This document shows positions 8,944 through 16,501 of a stretch of DNA of 64,000 nt, one piece after another. The notes beneath the pieces were generated by a model. It worked only from the letters and a program-made list of their open reading frames with translations, ran no database searches and was not told the DNA's origin. Each line of letters begins with the position of its first letter. Position 1 is the first letter of the stretch. The DNA comes from Muribaculaceae bacterium (GTDB lineage Bacteria > Bacteroidota > Bacteroidia > Bacteroidales > Muribaculaceae), in assembly GCA_017964485.1 (NCBI GenBank), contig JAGCRW010000038.1, positions 1 to 64,000 of the forward strand, given 5' to 3'. Position numbers and translations under genes: made by a program.

Positions 8944-11900
8944 AGTATTCAGACCATGACATTGCCAAGGTGAAGGCTGCTGGCGACATCAGAGACTTCA
9001 TTCCTGGTGCTTCGTCAACCAGAGTAACGTCCTATGTGCGTTGCCCTGAGTGTGGCGTAGAAGGCAAGGGCAAAGGATTAAGTATCGTTCATAAGCAAGG
9101 CAAGGATTTTGCCAAGTGCTTTCACTGTGGATTCTCGTTAAGTGGAGCGGTGGCAGCTTGCATGTATTATGATTTTCAAAATGACAAAAAGAAGTACCCC
9201 GATGCAATAAAGCGAGTGGCAGAACGCGCTGGCGTGCCTCTGTTTTCTTCTGACGAGAAACCTCCTTCGTCAGTTTCTCGTCAGAAGAAACTACAAGCCA
9301 AGAGCTTTTGTGAACGTCAGCTTGAGGGTAGTGGCTTGACCGTCGAAGACGTTATGGTGAAAGTCAAGCAGCCCGACGGGACATTTACCCTCGAGCCGGC
9401 GTTCCGTCGTGGTAGTCTTGATGTCTATGGCAACATTCGTCCTGGCGATGATGAGATGCTTATCTACTATTACCGTCTCGACGGCACCATGGAGCAGTAT
9501 GCCACCCGCGGCGCGCGTGGCGCTTTGCGTCCTTACATTAGAATAAGATATAGCAACCCTGAATTGCATACACCTAAGGATGCAAAGCGCACATGCAAGT
9601 ATCTCACGCCAAAGGGTGCTCCTACCAAGTTCTACTTCCCGCAGAAGATTCGTGATGCTTATAACGATGAGCAGCACATTGAGACGTTGGTGATACAAGA
9701 GGGCGAGAAAAAGGCTGAGAAAGCGTGTAAGCACGGAGTGATGTCGATAGGCATTCAGGGCATCTACAACATCGGCAACAAGGAGAGTGGGCTGCCAGCC
9801 GATTTGCAATACATTGTGCAACGCTGCGGCGTGCGCAATGTGGTATTGCTGATGGATAGCGACTGGTGCGATCTGTCTAAGAACATGAAGCCCGACGAGC
9901 CAGTAGATTTCCGTCCTCGTCAGTTCAGCGGTGCGGCCAAGAAATTCAAGAAATATGTCAACAGTTTGCACAATGAGAGCATCAACGTTGATGTCTATTT
10001 TGGGCATATAAACGAGAATGACCGAGGCGATAAGGGCGTTGACGATTTGTTATGTGGGCTTCTCAAAGGCAAAGAAGATGAACTTGCAAGTGATATCGAT
10101 TTTGCGCTTCACGCTCATAATGGTGTGGGCAGGTATTGCTCCATCCATAACATTTCAACTTTGAGCGATCTTAAAATTGATGATTTTTGGAACCTTAACG
10201 ATCGTGACGCATTCTTTGCGAAGTACCATGATTTGCTTGCGCCACTGAAGAGGTTCAAGTTTGGGCGATTCCTCTACAAGTTCGATGAAGACGGCAAGAT
10301 AGTTCTTGCCAGCAAATATACTACCGATGCTGAGTTTTGGACGGTGAATGTCAATGACAACACAGGCAAGAAATCTATATCTCTTGATACCTATGAGGCT
10401 TTGCGGTTTATCAATGAGGCTGGATTTTACCGCATCCATACCGATGATATGGAGAAAGACAAGTATGGCTTTGTCTGTATTGAGGATGGTGTCGTGTCCG
10501 AAGTTGTACCTCATAACATCCGTGATTTCGTGTGGGACTATATTCGTCAGTCCGCTAAGGATAGGGATGTCCTCAATCACTTTTCCGCACGTCTGACATC
10601 AGATCTTGGCGAAGACAAACTTGAGCGCCTTGAAATGATAAAAGACGAGTTCGATATTTTCTTGCCTGATCAGCAGAATATCTATTTCAAGAATGGCATG
10701 TTGACAATAACTCCTAACGGTATTGAATGGAACTGTGCTATTCTTGGCCGTGTGTGGGAAAAGAAACTCATAAATCATAAATTTTCACGTATTCGTATAA
10801 TTGACCGTGTTGAGTATGATGCAGAAAAAGGGTTCTTGGTTGTTCCCACGGCTGCTGGATCTCAGTGCGACTTTTTCAACTTTATTCGCTGCACAAGCAA
10901 TTTCTGGTGGCATAAGACCGAGATGTCTGCTCTCGAGACACAAGAGTTCAATCAGCATTTAATGAATAAGATTACAGCCATCGGTTACTTGCTTTGCGAT
11001 TACAAATATAAAACTGAGCTAAAAGCGGTAATCGCTATGGATGGCGAGCTCAGTGATGTCGGTCAGTCCAACGGACGTACTGGTAAGTCGCTCGTAGGCG
11101 ATGCGATTAGGAATGTGGTGGAGCAGGTTCCTATTGATGGCCGTAACACTAAAAATGATGATGACTTCATCTTCAGCAACGTTACTCCTCGCACACGAAA
11201 CATCTTCCTTGATGATGTCAACGTCAATTTCAACTTCGAGCGTTTCTACTTCGCCATCACTGGCGACCTTTCTGTAAACCCTAAAGGGCGTTCAAGGTTC
11301 ATTATCCCTCGTGAGAAATCTCCTAAGTTCTACATTACCACTAATCATGCCATCAATGGGAGCCAAACAAGAAGCAGTCAAGAGCGAATAGTTTACATGA
11401 GCTTCAGTAATTTCTTTGGAGGTAAGACGACTCCTATAAGCCATTTCGGCCACCAGTTTTTTGTCGAGTGGGACGAGCACCAATGGGATCTTTTCTACAA
11501 CTTTATGGCTGAGTGTGTCTATCTCTATTTTGTCTCGAGACAAAACGGTTGGTCACAACGTGGACAGGGCTGCATCCTGCCTCCGATGCATGATATCATG
11601 TTGCGCACATTGCGTCAGCAGATGAGCGAGAGCATATATCAATGGGCAGAGGTTTATTTCGACGACTCTACACATCACATCAATTTCCGTGTGCAGCGAG
11701 GTGAGATGTTTGAGGACTTCAAACGGCACTTCCCCGATGCTCGTTCGGGTATAAGCCAAGCCAACTTCAAGACTAAACTTTGTTACTATTGCCAATTCAA
11801 AGGATATCACTTCAACCCCAATAAACTCAACAAAGAGGGGAAGTCGTTCCGGCATTGGTATAACGACCACCAGGGAGAGAGTTTCATCGGCACGGCCGAC

Positions 11901-11966
11901 AAAAGCGGTGGCGTTGAATATTTCTCGATCTACGACAGTGAACACGCATTGAGAGAACCATTCTAA
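8940..11966 (+). CDS. Phage primase-helicase
   Basis: A 1008-residue multidomain replication protein. A zinc finger of CHC2 type uses C35, C38, C60 and C63 (RCPECG and KCFHCG). A toprim/DUF3854-like segment follows near residues 250-310 (VIQEGEKKAEKACKHG, then LLMDSDW). A superfamily-3-like ATPase has Walker A GQSNGRTGKS at 708-717 and Walker B RNIFLDDVN near 754. Primase and helicase in one chain are common in Bacteroidota phages. It starts inside the stop codon of the preceding regulator gene. Confidence 0.88.
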   Translation: MKYSDHDIAKVKAAGDIRDFIPGASSTRVTSYVRCPECGVEGKGKGLSIVHKQGKDFAKCFHCGFSLSGAVAACMYYDFQNDKKKYPDAIKRVAERAGVPLFSSDEKPPSSVSRQKKLQAKSFCERQLEGSGLTVEDVMVKVKQPDGTFTLEPAFRRGSLDVYGNIRPGDDEMLIYYYRLDGTMEQYATRGARGALRPYIRIRYSNPELHTPKDAKRTCKYLTPKGAPTKFYFPQKIRDAYNDEQHIETLVIQEGEKKAEKACKHGVMSIGIQGIYNIGNKESGLPADLQYIVQRCGVRNVVLLMDSDWCDLSKNMKPDEPVDFRPRQFSGAAKKFKKYVNSLHNESINVDVYFGHINENDRGDKGVDDLLCGLLKGKEDELASDIDFALHAHNGVGRYCSIHNISTLSDLKIDDFWNLNDRDAFFAKYHDLLAPLKRFKFGRFLYKFDEDGKIVLASKYTTDAEFWTVNVNDNTGKKSISLDTYEALRFINEAGFYRIHTDDMEKDKYGFVCIEDGVVSEVVPHNIRDFVWDYIRQSAKDRDVLNHFSARLTSDLGEDKLERLEMIKDEFDIFLPDQQNIYFKNGMLTITPNGIEWNCAILGRVWEKKLINHKFSRIRIIDRVEYDAEKGFLVVPTAAGSQCDFFNFIRCTSNFWWHKTEMSALETQEFNQHLMNKITAIGYLLCDYKYKTELKAVIAMDGELSDVGQSNGRTGKSLVGDAIRNVVEQVPIDGRNTKNDDDFIFSNVTPRTRNIFLDDVNVNFNFERFYFAITGDLSVNPKGRSRFIIPREKSPKFYITTNHAINGSQTRSSQERIVYMSFSNFFGGKTTPISHFGHQFFVEWDEHQWDLFYNFMAECVYLYFVSRQNGWSQRGQGCILPPMHDIMLRTLRQQMSESIYQWAEVYFDDSTHHINFRVQRGEMFEDFKRHFPDARSGISQANFKTKLCYYCQFKGYHFNPNKLNKEGKSFRHWYNDHQGESFIGTADKSGGVEYFSIYDSEHALREPF

Positions 11967-11989
11967 CTTTAAACAAACCAATTAATATT

Positions 11990-12361
11990 ATGACTACAGA
12001 AGCAAAACTTAGCCCTACAAAGGGCATCTTCGAGCATCTGCGTGTGCTTGAGTTTGAAGAAGGCGAGGCTCGGCAAGACTTCTACAAAACGTCTGTCTTC
12101 GCCGATTCTGATTCAACTGTTGAGATTTACACGGCAGAAATCAAGCCTGGTAAATGGGCATGGGGTTACAACGTTTATGATAAGAACGGAAGGAACTCTT
12201 GCCGATTCCCATCTCTCGAGTATGGCTATTGCCGAAACGAGAGAGACGCAAAACTCTTCATCCTTGGCGTGTTGCTCGCCAACGGAAACGTCTTCTCGAA
12301 AGACGCTGTGCTGGCCATTGGCCATAAGATTAAGAACCTCCAACAATTAAGCCTGTTTTAA
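11990..12361 (+). CDS. Small protein with C-terminal sliding-clamp-binding motif
   Basis: A 123-residue protein of unknown fold. Its last residues are LQQLSLF, an excellent match to the bacterial beta-clamp-binding consensus QL(S/D)LF and placed at the free C-terminus where such motifs are often found. It follows the primase-helicase by 23 bp in the same operon. A link to the host replisome is inferred; the rest of the sequence gives no functional clue. Confidence 0.6.
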   Translation: MTTEAKLSPTKGIFEHLRVLEFEEGEARQDFYKTSVFADSDSTVEIYTAEIKPGKWAWGYNVYDKNGRNSCRFPSLEYGYCRNERDAKLFILGVLLANGNVFSKDAVLAIGHKIKNLQQLSLF

Positions 12362-12363
12362 TT

Positions 12364-12699
12364 ATGGATGTTACTTCAAAAGAGCAAGGAGGCACTTTGC
12401 TGGCCCTTGGTGTTTCGATTGAGACGTCTGATTGTTTTTTTCATGATGATGTTTTGCATATTGGCAACTGTGCTGGTATGACTTACCCTAATGTCTTTCC
12501 AGCCTGGAGCTGTGAGGCTTTGATTAACTTATTTCCCTATGGGACACTGTTCTTGAGTTCTTCTCGTTTGGGTTGGATTATAAGTTTTGCTCATTCCAAT
12601 TTTTCAACTTCTTATACTTATGAATTAAATTCGCGAAATAAGCTTATTTCTGCGCTATATGATTTGTATGTTTATTACAGGAAGGAGAGTGAGAAATGA
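12364..12699 (+). CDS. Hypothetical early phage protein
   Basis: A 111-residue protein that starts 2 bp after the preceding stop and overlaps the next start (ATGA). I see one Cys pair region (HIGNCAGMTYPN, AWSCEAL) and an aromatic, Ser-rich middle; no recognised domain. Codon use is more AT-rich than the neighbours, suggesting a separate origin. Confidence 0.55.
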   Translation: MDVTSKEQGGTLLALGVSIETSDCFFHDDVLHIGNCAGMTYPNVFPAWSCEALINLFPYGTLFLSSSRLGWIISFAHSNFSTSYTYELNSRNKLISALYDLYVYYRKESEK

Positions 12700-12893
12700 T
12701 TAAAGTTCTTCGTACACCTGTTGCGCGTGTGCAATGTGGCAAATGCTTGTCAGTTCTTGAATACAGTAACGCAGACTTGAGGAGATCTCCGGACGCTTTA
12801 GTTTATGGCGAGTTCTATATTGTCTGTCCTGTGTGTGGGATACGAATTTATGATGTTAAAAAAATTGAGATTGAGAAAGGAGACGAACCATGA
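12696..12893 (+). CDS. Small zinc-ribbon protein
   Basis: A 65-residue protein with CGKC near residue 15 and CPVCG near residue 49, a two-knuckle zinc-ribbon spacing. It overlaps both neighbours by 4 bp (translationally coupled cluster). No specific function known. Confidence 0.6.
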   Translation: MIKVLRTPVARVQCGKCLSVLEYSNADLRRSPDALVYGEFYIVCPVCGIRIYDVKKIEIEKGDEP

Positions 12894-13153
12894 GCATTTT
12901 TGGACTTAACAAAGTAGGCAAATGCCGTGTTTGTGGATGCACAAATGACGACCCATGTTTTCATCCGGACCATGGCTTTTGCTGGTGGGCTGATGAAGCA
13001 GAAACAATTTGCTCTCATTGCGCTTGTGAAGAAATAGCGAATGATCCTGAGACGGTTCATTGTGTAAATTCAAAAGAGTGTGAAACGTTTGACTTCCCCG
13101 GTTATGAGAATGTCATTGTTCATAAGGGCAACACGAAAGGAGGCAAAAAATGA
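12890..13153 (+). CDS. Cys-rich small phage protein
   Basis: An 87-residue protein with CRVCGC, DDPCFHPDHGFCWW and ICSHCACEEI, enough Cys and His for one or two metal sites. It has a clear Shine-Dalgarno AAGGAG (12877-12882) and 4-bp overlaps with both neighbours. Function unknown. Confidence 0.6.
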   Translation: MSIFGLNKVGKCRVCGCTNDDPCFHPDHGFCWWADEAETICSHCACEEIANDPETVHCVNSKECETFDFPGYENVIVHKGNTKGGKK

Positions 13154-13491
13154 GTATAATAATCGCGCGCAGGAAGTGCAAGACCTGTGGCTTTTATAGA
13201 GATCATAATTTATATGGCAAAGGTGTTGGATGGTGCGACTTTCGTCTTCAAAAAAGACCTGGCCGCAGCAAGGAGTGTGAAGATGGCTACAAAGAAAGAG
13301 AGCAAAAGTATTGTGTGGTCGCCACTGTTAACGGAGTGAGGGCTGCCCTAACAGGCCCCATGACTAAAGAACGTGCAGAGGCGTGGTGCGAGATGCAAAA
13401 CGAAAAACCTGCATACCGTCGTGAGGCAAAATATCCGAAGGTGGCCAGGTATCCATATAAGAGCTACCTGAAGAGAGGAGGTAAGATATGA
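13150..13491 (+). CDS. Hypothetical protein with N-terminal Cys motif
   Basis: A 113-residue protein starting with KCKTCGFYRDHNLYGKGVGWC, a possible zinc site, then a basic C-terminal half (AKYPKVARYPYKSYLKR). A strong Shine-Dalgarno AAAGGAGG (13136-13143) precedes it. It overlaps the methyltransferase start by 4 bp, so the two are probably coupled. Function unknown. Confidence 0.55.
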   Translation: MSIIIARRKCKTCGFYRDHNLYGKGVGWCDFRLQKRPGRSKECEDGYKEREQKYCVVATVNGVRAALTGPMTKERAEAWCEMQNEKPAYRREAKYPKVARYPYKSYLKRGGKI

Positions 13492-15089
13492 AATTGAGTA
13501 AACTTCTATACATTGACCTTTTTTGTGGTGCTGGTGGAACGAGCACAGGAGTAGAAATGGCTCGGGTTAATGGTGAACAATGTGCAAAGGTCATAGCATG
13601 CGTTAACCATGACGCTAATGCAATCGCATCACACGCTGCCAATCACCCCGATGCGCTACACTTCACCGAGGATATTCGTACACTCGAACTCTCACCTCTA
13701 ATTGAGCATCTTAATAAGAGCCGAATAAAGTACCCAGATGCTCTTGTCGTACTATGGGCTTCACTGGAGTGTACCAATTTCAGTAAGGCCAAAGGTGGGA
13801 TGCCTCGTGACGCTGATAGCCGCACTCTCGCTGAGCATCTTTTCCGTTACATTGAGGCTTTGAATCCCGACTACATTCAGATTGAGAACGTCGAGGAATT
13901 TATGAGCTGGGGCGATCTCAACGAGCAAGGAAAACCTATCAGTCGTGACCAAGGCAGACTGTATCTCAAATGGGTTAGTAAAGTCAAGTCATTTGGCTAT
14001 GACTTCGACAGGCGCATTCTCAACGCTGCCAACTATGGCGCATATACCTCCAGAAAACGCTATTTCGGGCAATTTGCAAAGAAAGGGTTGCCTATTGTGT
14101 TCCCCGACCAAACTCATGCCAAGTGTACGGCTAACAACGGAGGTCTTTTCCAAGATGATGAGATTAAGCCTTGGAAGCCAGTGAAAGAAGTCCTCGACCT
14201 CAACGACGAGGGAGAAAGTATCTTCGGGCGCAAGAAACCTCTCGTTGAAAAGACTTTGGAGCGCATCTATGCCGGACTCATCAAGTTCGTTGCAGGTGGA
14301 AAAGAGGCTTTCATCGTGAAGTACAATAGCGTGAATGGTAAGACTGGCAAGTATGTGCCACCGAGCATTGACGAGCCTTGCCCCACCGTTGCGTGTCAGA
14401 ACCGCCTCGGCATGGCAAAGGTGCATTTCCTCTCCAAACAGTATGGAGGTGACCCGAGTGGAAAGAACATCAGCGTTGATGAACCAGCAGGAACCATTAC
14501 TTGCCGTGACCACCACGCTTTTGTTTCAGCGCACTATGGTAAAGGGTTCAACACTTCCGTTGATGCACCTGCGCCCACACTCACCACAAAGGACAGACTC
14601 GGACTTGTAACAAGTCACTTCCTGGACATGCAGTATGGAAATGGCACGCCATCATCTGTGGAGAGTCCATCACCGACCACCACGACCAATCCAAAACAAC
14701 AGCTTGTGTCGTGTAAGCACTATCTAATGAACCCTCAATTCGCCTGCAAAGGTGGCAGCATTGACAGACCATGCTTCACACTCATTGCGAGAATGGATAA
14801 GATGCCGCCTTACTTGGTCAGCACAGAAGAGGGACTTGCCATTGAGGTGTACGAGACCGACAGCCCAATGACGATGCGCATCAAAGAATTTATGGCCCTT
14901 TACAGCATCGCCGACATCCGTATGCGTATGCTTCGCATCAATGAACTCAAACGTATCATGGGCTTCCCCGAACACTACACGCTGATTGGCACACAAGCCG
15001 AACAAAAGAAATTCATTGGCAATGCTGTAGAGGTCAACATGGCTCGTGTCCTTTGCGAAGCATTGTATAAAATCCTGATTGAACTATGA
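13488..15089 (+). CDS. DNA (cytosine-5) methyltransferase with tandem-repeat insert
   Basis: A 533-residue Dcm-like enzyme transferring methyl from SAM to cytosine. Motif I is DLFCGAGG (10-17), the catalytic Cys is C95 in ECTNFS (usually PC; the Pro is replaced), motif VI ENV is at 133-135, motif IX is RINELKRIMGFPEHY and motif X is FIGNAVEVNMA. Between about residues 291 and 446 lie five units of about 30 residues built around S(I/V)D.P.PT.T......(L/F)V, where the target recognition domain should be. It has the best Shine-Dalgarno of the cluster (AGGAGGT, 13476-13482). It could protect phage DNA from restriction. Confidence 0.9.
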   Translation: MKLSKLLYIDLFCGAGGTSTGVEMARVNGEQCAKVIACVNHDANAIASHAANHPDALHFTEDIRTLELSPLIEHLNKSRIKYPDALVVLWASLECTNFSKAKGGMPRDADSRTLAEHLFRYIEALNPDYIQIENVEEFMSWGDLNEQGKPISRDQGRLYLKWVSKVKSFGYDFDRRILNAANYGAYTSRKRYFGQFAKKGLPIVFPDQTHAKCTANNGGLFQDDEIKPWKPVKEVLDLNDEGESIFGRKKPLVEKTLERIYAGLIKFVAGGKEAFIVKYNSVNGKTGKYVPPSIDEPCPTVACQNRLGMAKVHFLSKQYGGDPSGKNISVDEPAGTITCRDHHAFVSAHYGKGFNTSVDAPAPTLTTKDRLGLVTSHFLDMQYGNGTPSSVESPSPTTTTNPKQQLVSCKHYLMNPQFACKGGSIDRPCFTLIARMDKMPPYLVSTEEGLAIEVYETDSPMTMRIKEFMALYSIADIRMRMLRINELKRIMGFPEHYTLIGTQAEQKKFIGNAVEVNMARVLCEALYKILIEL

Positions 15090-15259
15090 ACGAAAACGAG
15101 AAATCGCAAACTATAGCTTTCCTTCTCCGCATAATATCGCTGGGCTTGGCTCTTGTTTCTGTGATTCAGAGTGCAAGGGGGATGCTTGATGACGCTACTT
15201 TGAGTGCGCTTTTGGCAATTTTTTTTGAATTGTATAACATTGAAATAAAAAAACGATGA
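15086..15259 (+). CDS. Small hydrophobic protein, 57 residues
   Basis: ATG at 15086 overlaps the methyltransferase stop and the TGA at 15257-15259 overlaps the next start, so it fills the gap in a chain of ATGA-coupled genes. The product (MNENEKSQTIAFLLRIISLG...) has one hydrophobic stretch at residues 10-28 and a second, weaker one at 38-50. No family recognised; the gene is supported by coupling and tight spacing. Confidence 0.6.
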   Translation: MNENEKSQTIAFLLRIISLGLALVSVIQSARGMLDDATLSALLAIFFELYNIEIKKR

Positions 15260-15597
15260 ACTATCCACGACCAATGACTAAACAGATGTATGACGATCGT
15301 GATGCTTACGTCGTCTTCATCAGCAATCTTACTGGAGTGCCTGTCGGCGATATCCTGGGCCGAAGCCGCGTTGAGTGCGTATGTATATCACGCCACTTGT
15401 TGGCTTATGCATTGGTGCAGCTGTGCGGTTACTCGTCACTTGCTGCTGGCAATCTCATGCATCGCAACTATGCGACGGTGCTTCATGGCTGTTATCTTAT
15501 TCGTGACAAGAAAATACAGCCGTTTGATGGCATCCAGCGCATGGTGGATGCGATAACCAATTTTCACAACAAACGTATGGAGGGCGTTTTGACATGA
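15256..15597 (+). CDS. DnaA domain IV-like DNA-binding protein
   Basis: A 113-residue protein whose residues 33-85 resemble the C-terminal DNA-binding domain of DnaA: ILGRSRVECVCISRHLLAYA is the first helical part and MHRNYATVLHGCYLI matches the DnaA signature (R/K)DHTTVLHA. There is no AAA+ domain. Such stand-alone domains occur in Bacteroidota phages and plasmids and may bind a phage origin or host DnaA boxes. It lies in the early operon, coupled on both sides by 4-bp overlaps. Confidence 0.7.
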   Translation: MNYPRPMTKQMYDDRDAYVVFISNLTGVPVGDILGRSRVECVCISRHLLAYALVQLCGYSSLAAGNLMHRNYATVLHGCYLIRDKKIQPFDGIQRMVDAITNFHNKRMEGVLT

Positions 15598-15815
15598 AGA
15601 CGAATAAACGACATGACCTGCTGATGGCTCTCATCGTTGTGCCATGTGCGCTCCTTGGCGCGATTATCTTGATTATATGTGCCAGGGACATTGAGAGCCG
15701 ACGTGTGGAGAAAAACACACAGTGTGTTGACTCCATCAGGAACGATTACCGAACAACACCAAAACACCTCGAGACATTAGAAGACTCTATCCACGAATTC
15801 GAGGATGGCTTTTAA
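15594..15815 (+). CDS. Small single-pass membrane protein
   Basis: A 73-residue protein with a basic start (MKTNKRHD), one transmembrane helix (LLMALIVVPCALLGAIILIIC) and an acidic charged tail (ETLEDSIHEFEDGF). It is the last gene of the early operon, followed by a hairpin. Function unknown. Confidence 0.6.
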   Translation: MKTNKRHDLLMALIVVPCALLGAIILIICARDIESRRVEKNTQCVDSIRNDYRTTPKHLETLEDSIHEFEDGF

Positions 15816-15820
15816 CTCAT

Positions 15821-15890
15821 AAGGTGGCTGCAAACTCGAGTTAATTAACCGTGTCATAAAAGGATTCACACCTCCGCGGCCACCTTTTTT
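15821..15890 (+). terminator. Hairpin with T tract ending the early operon
   Basis: AAGGTGGC (15821-15828) pairs with GCCACCTT (15879-15886) across a 50-nt loop, followed by a T run. The large loop makes it weaker than the other terminators here. Confidence 0.5.
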
Positions 15891-15913
15891 ACTAACAATT
15901 AAACAGACTAATC

Positions 15914-16099
15914 ATGAACGAAGTAATTAAACTTAAAGAACGGGGCGACGCCCTTTATGCTCACTTAGAGCAAGTAAAAAAGATTGTGCCAACATTGTTT
16001 TTGATTGGCAAATGCAGTGATGGCGTTGGCGCGCTTTTTCTTGGTTCTCCGAAGGATGATCCAGATGATAGAGAAAGCGATATCTGTATGACCATCTAG
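15914..16099 (+). CDS. Hypothetical small phage protein
   Basis: A 61-residue protein with an N-terminal helix (NEVIKLKERGDALYAHLEQVKKIV) and an acidic end (SPKDDPDDRESD). It lies alone between two hairpins, together with the 44-codon frame at 16106. No family recognised. Confidence 0.45.
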   Translation: MNEVIKLKERGDALYAHLEQVKKIVPTLFLIGKCSDGVGALFLGSPKDDPDDRESDICMTI

Positions 16100-16105
16100 T
16101 CAACA

Positions 16106-16240
16106 ATGAAGGAGTCTGATCAGGTTCGAGATATCTTGCTCTCTGCAGTCAGCTTCTTCTTGATGAGGGATCCTGAAAGATGGAAGAAGCTGAAAAACAA
16201 AATGGACGAATTCATTGCGATAAAGGCAGGTCTTAACTAA
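16106..16240 (+). CDS. Possible 44-residue protein
   Basis: The frame ATG 16106 to TAA 16238-16240 starts 6 bp after the previous stop and encodes MKESDQVRDILLSAVSFFLM followed by RDPERWKKLKNKMDEF, an amphipathic helical pattern. It is supported only by spacing and composition. Confidence 0.4.
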   Translation: MKESDQVRDILLSAVSFFLMRDPERWKKLKNKMDEFIAIKAGLN

Positions 16241-16246
16241 CGATAT

Positions 16247-16325
16247 AAAGGCGGTCAGCCATAAAATGAAGTTTAACCAGTTAATAAAATTATTTGCAAT
16301 ATTTTTTTCTTTTGGCCGCCTTTTT
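16247..16325 (+). terminator. Hairpin with T tract
   Basis: AAAGGCGG (16247-16254) pairs with CCGCCTTT (16316-16323), followed by TT and AACGATATC; an outer GATAT/ATATC pair extends the stem. The loop is about 60 nt. It resembles the hairpin at 15821-15890. Confidence 0.45.
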
Positions 16326-16411
16326 AACGATATCACATATTTGTGTGAATTTAGTGAATTTAATTAGTAACGTAGAAACCACTATTTATTTATAATAGTG
16401 TTGTGAAGGTA

Positions 16412-16450
16412 AGACGCCCCGGGCTGTGAAGCTCGGTGCGTCTGTCTTTT
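16412..16450 (+). terminator. Hairpin in front of the tail operon promoter
   Basis: AGACGCCCCGGGCT (16412-16425) pairs with AGCTCGGTGCGTCT (16430-16443) at 12 of 14 positions with a 4-nt loop, followed by GTCTTTT. The T tract is also the start of the late promoter element, so termination and initiation signals abut. Confidence 0.65.
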
Positions 16451-16478
16451 ATGGCTTCGGCACTTGGCTATATCTTTG
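16444..16478 (+). promoter_or_regulatory. Late promoter of the tail operon
   Basis: GTCTTTTATG at 16444-16453 and TATCTTTG at 16471-16478, 27 bp from start to start. The same pair at the same spacing occurs at 21444, 30330 and 37805. The tape measure gene starts 24 bp downstream. Confidence 0.7.
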
Positions 16479-16501
16479 CTAAAAACCAAAATAATAAGAT
16501 T

